Positions 58,460 to 64,000 of a stretch of 64,000 nucleotides of DNA are shown piece by piece. This DNA comes from Diospyros lotus. Lineage: Eukaryota > Streptophyta > Magnoliopsida > Ericales > Ebenaceae. The notes beneath the pieces were generated by a model, which was not told the origin of the DNA, did no database searches, and was given only the letters and a program-made list of their open reading frames with translations. The stretch is from the NCBI RefSeq assembly GCF_014633365.1, contig NC_068352.1, forward strand, positions 4,270,393 through 4,334,392, in the 5' to 3' direction. How positions within the stretch are numbered: position 1 is the first letter of the stretch; each line of letters starts with the position of its first letter. Made by a program: the position numbers and the translations under genes.

Positions 58460-58745
58460 AATTAAAATATATAATATATTATATTATATAATATATAAAC
58501 GAAAATTGAGAGCCTCCGAACTCTCTTAGCACCTCCGAACTCCAGAGTTCGGAGGTAACAATCTTAATTATTATTATTATCATAATATATATATTATATA
58601 CATATTATAGCATTATATTAACTTAATTATAAATTAAAATAGTAGAGGATCCGTGCAAATTAAAATGTGTAATATATTATATTATATAATATATAAAATA
58701 GAAATTGAAAATCTCTTTAACTCCAAATTTCAGAGGCTCCCAACA
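58460..58745. repeat. 214-bp direct duplication leading into the palindrome array
   Basis: AATATATTATATTATATAAT and the following words at about 58465 recur at about 58672. Each is followed by CCTCCGAACTC palindromes. The first isolated palindrome is at 58531-58556. Confidence 0.8.
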
Positions 58746-59048
58746 CCTCCGAACTCTAGAGTTCGGAGGTAGCCAAAGCCTCCGAACTCCAGGGTTCGGA
58801 GGCATGGGCTGCCTCCGAACTCTAGAGTTCAGAGGCGGCTAGCGCCACTTAAACTTGGATTTCGGAGGCTTGGGCCGCTTTCGAAACCTGGAGTTCGGAG
58901 GCGCGAGCTGCTTTCGAAACTCGAGTTTCGGAAGCGGCCCAAGCCTCCGAAATCCAGGTTTCGGAGGTGTTGGCCGCCTCCGAACCCTAGAGTTTGGAGG
59001 CGCAGGTTGCCTCCGAACCCAATTCAGAGGTGATGCTGCCTCCGGTTC
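58745..59048. repeat. 33-bp tandem array of 26-bp palindromes, nine units
   Basis: Unit starts at 58745, 58778, 58811, 58844, 58877, 58910, 58943, 58976 and 59009, exactly 33 bp apart. Each unit is a 26-bp palindrome (arms like CCTCCGAACTC / GAGTTCGGAGG with a 2-nt centre) and a 7-nt spacer. The first is perfect; others have one to a few mismatches; the unit at 58844 has a decayed left arm. Because 33 is a multiple of 3, a 110-codon ORF with an 11-residue repeat (GFGGVGRLRTL-like) appears at 58855-59184; I do not call it a gene. Confidence 0.95.
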
Positions 59049-60299
59049 AATAGTGGTGACCGATTCGAACCCAGGCGGCCACCACCTTCGCCCATCGAAC
59101 CTCTCCCTTTCTAGCCTCCAAGTTCAAACATGTGAAAATTATTTGTGTTATCACCAAGCGCAGAGCAGAGAGACGCGGCTATAGGGAAGTCAACGACGGC
59201 GAGTAGGGATTGAAAAGAAGCAACAAATGCTGTAGAGAAGGGGACGACGACGAGTAGCTGTAGAGAAGGGGATGACGTGATGTATGAGATATATAAGGGT
59301 AATTTTGGAATATAGGTGGTTACAACAAATAATAGTAGTGGGTATGAAGAGTAATTGTTAAATTTATTTTAATTATGACTGTGAAAAGTAAAAAGCTGGC
59401 TGCGAATAGAATTTCTCCAATATATATCAAAATTGAGGGACATAGCCACCAATCTTCCACGCAATTTTGTCTCAGCTTGATATGTTTTCAAGCACAACAT
59501 ATCATACTTCATAGAAATTTTTAATTTTTTTACTATTACATTAATTATTTTCATTCACTATTATTTAAAAAAAAATTAATGATATGAATATAATTTTATC
59601 ATCATTTGTTCATTAAAAGATTGTCATCAACAATAGTGTTTTTGTTATCAATAGTTATAATTGATAATACTGATAATATATTAAGAGACGGCGAGAGTTA
59701 GTGATTAAGGTAAAATTACTCTTTTATAATTAAAAAATTACGAATTTTGAGTTTTGAATATAATTTCTTAAAAAAAAAAAAAGGTAAAAGAAGACTGCAT
59801 AACAACGCAATCCTATCCCAATTTTTATAAAAACATATAAATAGCTATTGGATGCAAAGGAAAATTTCATTTTTTTTCCTTTTACTGTAAAAAATAAATA
59901 TTACAAAATTATCATTTATTTACAAAAAATAAAATTAAATAGAATTTATGAAACTAACTCCATATATTGAAATGGAGGCTTGATATCTTCTTATTTATGT
60001 ATCGGGAAGAAAAATACATGTTAAAATGATAAAAGTATAATTGTTATATTATTTTTGAGAATTTTTAAATAAAAATTTTGCAAAAACTATAGTTTTTCTT
60101 TAGAGCATAGAGATTATTTATTATCGGCTACATCATTGTTTGCTGGTTCATTTATCTCTTGCATTAATAAGGAAAAGAATAAGTATATATGTCCGCTAAC
60201 ACTTCACTTTCTCATGCATGTTATAATTTGGGACAATTTTGAGATAATTTTTTTTTTAAAACTAATACTAAATCATATCATTCCTCATATCTATTCCAA
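59049..60299. other. AT-rich intergenic DNA
   Basis: No recognisable gene. Several poly-A/T runs. Confidence 0.5.
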
Positions 60300-61709
60300 A
60301 ATTTTTATATATTTATCTCGAAAGAGAATCATCATAAACATTAAATTCGAAAACTAGAATCAAACCTAATATTTTAATATTAATCATAAATCAATTCTTA
60401 CATTTTCATTAACCATAAAAAAAAGTTATACATCATCGTTCCACAAAACATTCAAAATTCAAAAATAGTAGAACTTAAATATATGAACTACATAACATAC
60501 ATATAATTCACCATTCAATTCATCATGTACTTTGCTAAGTACAATTTCATACCTCATTTATTTTTGTTTCTGCTATAATCTCCATTTGGAACGTTTAAAT
60601 ATTCCAGAGACAAAACTCAATTTAGATGATGAATCATCTAAGTAAGGGAACAATAAACATATATCGTGCATGGATGTAATTATGCAAAATGTCTTATTCC
60701 TTATCTTAGTTCGAGTCAACCGCATCCAATTATTGCTCCTCATTTTTATACCCTCTTTACCAAGGCAAGGTGTATGGGTGCCCCCTTGGTAGAGCAGCAG
60801 TGCCAGTCCATAATCCAAAACCCTTATGAATGCATGATCAATAATATCATCATGAATATATGCACATTTCATCATCAATACATGTAAATGCAACCTACAT
60901 GACATATTCACATCAAAACATAACAATATGATAAAATTATTTACATAAAATCAGGTTTTAGGATCGGACCACTTACAAGTCATTTTTATAAACTAAATCC
61001 AGTTGAATAATACCACTTACCTTCTCAATCTTATTGGGCTATCTCACTATTCATGCATTGTCTCAAAATACGTGCATCATCTCGATTTGTGTGATAACCT
61101 TAAAATTCGCACAAGTCACTTCAAATTAGGCGTCAAAGCACCCTAATCATCATATTTATTTAAATAAGTATTAAAATCTATTTTTTCATAATTTCTTACA
61201 TTTTCTTTATTTTCTCTCTATTCTTCCTATTTTTCCTCAATAAATCCAAACTAAATATTTTTTAAATATTTCACTATGATAATTCATAAAATAACATTTC
61301 TAAATTTCTGAAATTTTTTAGAAAATTTTCCTTACCTTGACTTAGTCTTTTAGGCATCCTCAGTATGCGTGCCCTAATCTCGAAACGAATGTCTGAACTA
61401 TTTTTTCTCCAAAATCTCCTGGATATTAATAAATCTCCCAATCCTACTTTTTTTTAGAATTTTCCAAGATTTTTTTTCATATTTTTTCTATTTTCTTTCA
61501 TTTTTCCTATTTTTCTTTTTCTTTTCTTTCTTTATTTTTTTCTTCTCAATTCTTCTTATTCCCACTTCATCTTCTCCGACGCATCTCCCCTACAACCTGT
61601 GCATGGCTCCTGGGCACCAGCCCGCCCACCGGCTACGACCCCTTGCTATCGTCGACGGCTACCCCTAGCTGCCGTCACTCGCCTCAAGCCATCTCGCACT
61701 CACGCACGC
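60300..61709 (-). repeat. Family B LTR, minus strand, interrupted by a second LTR
   Basis: Read on the minus strand, this matches the plus LTR that follows: GGTGTATGGGTGCCCCCTTG near 60768 matches the reverse complement of about 63585, and 60425-60560 matches 63790-63910. It ends at 61709 in the GC-rich leader, where the plus-strand LTR starts. The lower border is approximate. Confidence 0.7.
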
Positions 61710-64000
61710 TGTAATACCTCATGTTTGTATGAGCTTGCAACGTAATTTCAATAAATTTAAAATACCAAAAAATGAGTTTGATAGTAATTATAAGTACCGA
61801 ATCGACTGCAAGAAATGTCTTAGAGTGAAATTGTCTAAGGAAAATGATATGATTTCGATGAGCGTTCCGAGATAGGATTTATGGTATTGAAAGAAATCGG
61901 ATCGGGAATACTTTTCGGTACAGCTAAAATGCAGCTGTCATTTAGGCTGCAAAATCAAATTGTTGTAGGAAACTCCCGAAAAATCAACGGAACCCTAGGG
62001 GGATCTTCGGTTTTGCGTAAGGATCAACCCTTCAGTGGTTTTGGGATTAAACGATGACCCGGTGATGACACTGGAGCAGAATCGTCATTATCGAGTAATT
62101 TTGAAATTATTAATTTTGCATTTTCGGTATTAAAATGCAAATTAATTTGGGATTTGAGAGCATGGTTGCAATAAAGAAATTGTCCAAGTGATATTAAGAT
62201 GGAAGTTGGGGTTTAATGTGTAATTTTTCTTAATTTAATGTGTAATATATATGTAATATATATATATATATTTATGTATCTTTGTAGTAGTGTGGGGGCG
62301 TGAGGCCATGCCTCTGCAAATCATCCCACGCCCTGCAATTCAAGCCATACCCTACAAACGTGATGGCTGGCAGTAGGGAAGGATTTGCACGCAATAGGTG
62401 ATGGCCATGGCAGGTTTGGGGCGTTGGCTTAGCTATAAATAGGGAGAGATTTAGAGAATTAGAATGGGAGGGAAGTGAAGGAAATGGCAGTGAGCTTCGG
62501 CCGAGAGAATGCGAGAGAGAGTGGGAGTCGATAATGGTGGTCGAAGGCGGCCGGAATGGGCCGCAAGCTTCTAGTAGCTAGGCGGCCATGGCCGAGCGAA
62601 ACGGAGCAGGCGGCAGGCAACGGAGCAGCAGGGGCGGTGGCTGCGGGGTCCGACAACCTCGAGGCGGCCGACGGAGGGCCAAGCGACGGTGGCAGCATGG
62701 CTGGTGCGCTGGTTCACGTTGTAGAGGAAGGCAGGGGAGGAAAAAAGAAGAAGAAGAAAAGGAAAAAAAAAAATATAGGAGTTTTGTTCGTGCGCAGGGA
62801 GCAGAAAGAGGAAGGAAGAAGAAGAATAAGAAGAAGGAAGGAGAAAGAAAAAGAAAAAGAAAAGAAAAAGAAAGGAAAAGAAAAAAAAAGGGAAAAAATG
62901 CTAAAAAATTCTAGAAAAATAGGAAATAGATATTTGTTAATATTTCAGAAATTTTGGACAAGAAAATGGTTTGGGCACATGTTTCGAAAATATGACACGC
63001 ATATTGAGAAAGTTTGAGGGGCTAAATCAAGGTAAGTAAAATTTCATAAAAAATTTCAGAAATTCAAGAATATTATTTTATGAATTGTCTTAGTGAAATA
63101 TTTGAGAAAATATTTTAGAAATATTTAATTTTGGATTTATTAAGGAAAAATAGAGAGAAAAATAAAGAAAATGCAAGAAATTATGGAAAATAGGTTTTGG
63201 ATGCTTATTTAAATAATTATGATGATTAGCATGCTTTGAGGCTTAAGTTGAAGTGACATTTGCAAATTTTGAGATTTGACACGCAAATCGAGGCGATGCA
63301 CGAATTTCGAGACATGCACAAATATCGAGGTAGCTTGATAAGCTTGAGAAGGTAAGTGATACTTTCCAACTGGATTTAGTTATATGGAAAACGATTAGTT
63401 GTAGGTGATTTATATTTCAAACTTTGATCTTCAGGGACACTTTCATCATATTGACATGCTTTGATATGTATCCATCACGTAGATTGCATACATGACATAC
63501 TATGAAATGCATATGTACATGTTAGTATCATTAATCACGCGCATTGTGGCCGTAAGGAGTACGAACTGGCACTGTTGCTTTACCAAGGGTGCACCCATAT
63601 ACACCCCGACTTCGAAAGCAGTGGCCGCAAAAATGGTGAGTAGCATAAAAGGTGTAGTTGACCCTTACGATGAGTAAGACATTGTATTCATGCATGAAAA
63701 ATGGTTTCTGTACCCTTAGATGATTCATCATTTAACTTGGGTTTTGGCCCTAGAATATTCAACGTTCCAGATGAAGATTGTAGTGGATACGATGATGAAT
63801 GAGGCATGCAATTGTACTTAACAAGGTGCATGATGAATAAAATGTACGTTATGTAGTCCATGTATTTAAGTTCTGCTACTTTGGAATCTGAATGTTTTGA
63901 GGAATGATGATGTAAGATATGATTATGATTAATGTTAGTCGAGAACTTATTTAATGTTATGTTAAGATATCAGGTTCAATCTTTGCTTCCACATTTGATG
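61710..64000 (+). repeat. Family B LTR, plus strand, running off the window
   Basis: Starts TGTAATACCTCATG after CACGC. Order and words follow the solo LTR at 37514 (TTTTCGGTACAGC, AAAATCAACGGA), with a TATA box at 62434-62441. The Lys-rich ORF at 62556-63017 is a low-complexity GAA/AAG stretch in the leader, not a gene. By comparison with 37514-40613, the LTR end should lie within a few hundred bases beyond the window. Confidence 0.8.

Noticed and set aside
58855..59184. 110-codon ORF with an 11-residue repeat
   Set aside because: Follows from the 33-bp tandem palindrome array; open by repeat periodicity.
62556..63017. 153-codon Lys-rich ORF
   Set aside because: A GAA/AAG-rich tract in the leader of a family B LTR; composition only.
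1..64000. CRISPR-like arrays or bacterial systems
   Set aside because: The tandem repeats found have no unique spacers or cas genes, and the whole window is of plant nuclear character.

Overview
This window looks like nuclear DNA from a flowering plant, most likely a eudicot and possibly woody. The evidence is its AT-rich intergenic DNA, its plant-type Ty3/gypsy and Ty1/copia retrotransposons, a plant Helitron, hAT and CACTA remnants, an intronless armadillo-repeat gene, and a broken gene for a plant plasma-membrane-type Ca2+ pump. I see no rRNA, functional tRNA, CRISPR array or bacterial feature. Only one host gene looks intact, the armadillo-repeat protein at 13191-14579. Almost everything else is transposon or decayed gene.

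Layout. 1-3.2 kb: Helitron Rep/helicase on the minus strand, broken by frameshifts and a stop, running off the left edge. 3.3-8.6 kb: decayed Helitron leader, then AT-rich DNA. 8.6-8.9 kb: frameshifted glycine-rich protein remnant. 9.2-9.5 kb: 174-bp tandem repeat. 10.7-14.6 kb: armadillo-repeat gene with a probable non-coding 5' leader. 15289-30208: one Ty3/gypsy element of Tekay-like build on the minus strand, bounded by the 5-bp duplication GGTAC. Its 3' LTR was invaded at 15844 by a plus-strand Athila-like element. A later deletion fused the inside of the Athila-like element (at a truncated LOG-like ORF) to the Tekay integrase near 23787. 31.9-37.5 kb: MITE-like DNA, an LTR of a second family (family B), a gypsy integrase tail, and a CACTA remnant carrying an 898-bp hAT element with 8-bp duplications. 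37514-40613 and 40703-43321: two solo LTRs of different families, each with a perfect 5-bp duplication. 45845-53558: a dead plasma-membrane-type Ca2+-ATPase gene split by a young copia element (46127-50802, duplication CTCTT), with a second insertion and a true intron. 53.6-54.0 kb: 206-bp tandem repeat. 57.2-58.2 kb: decayed second copy of the DNA upstream of the pump gene. 58.7-59.05 kb: 33-bp tandem array in which each unit is a near-perfect 26-bp palindrome. 60.3-64 kb: two family B LTRs in opposite orientation, one inserted into the other.

The most unusual points are: (i) the Athila-like element carries, after pol, an unidentified ORF with a Cys-rich motif and the start of a cytokinin-activating LOG-type ORF; (ii) the pump relic has lost every catalytic motif and its nucleotide-binding domain yet keeps a 398-codon open frame; (iii) the 33-bp palindrome satellite; (iv) tRNA-arm-like and ACGTC-palindrome motifs shared by unrelated LTRs. 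Insertion order can be read from nesting and LTR divergence: the Tekay LTR pair differs at about 5% of sites by eye, the copia pair at about 1.5%. All identifications come from reading motifs by eye; no database search was run.
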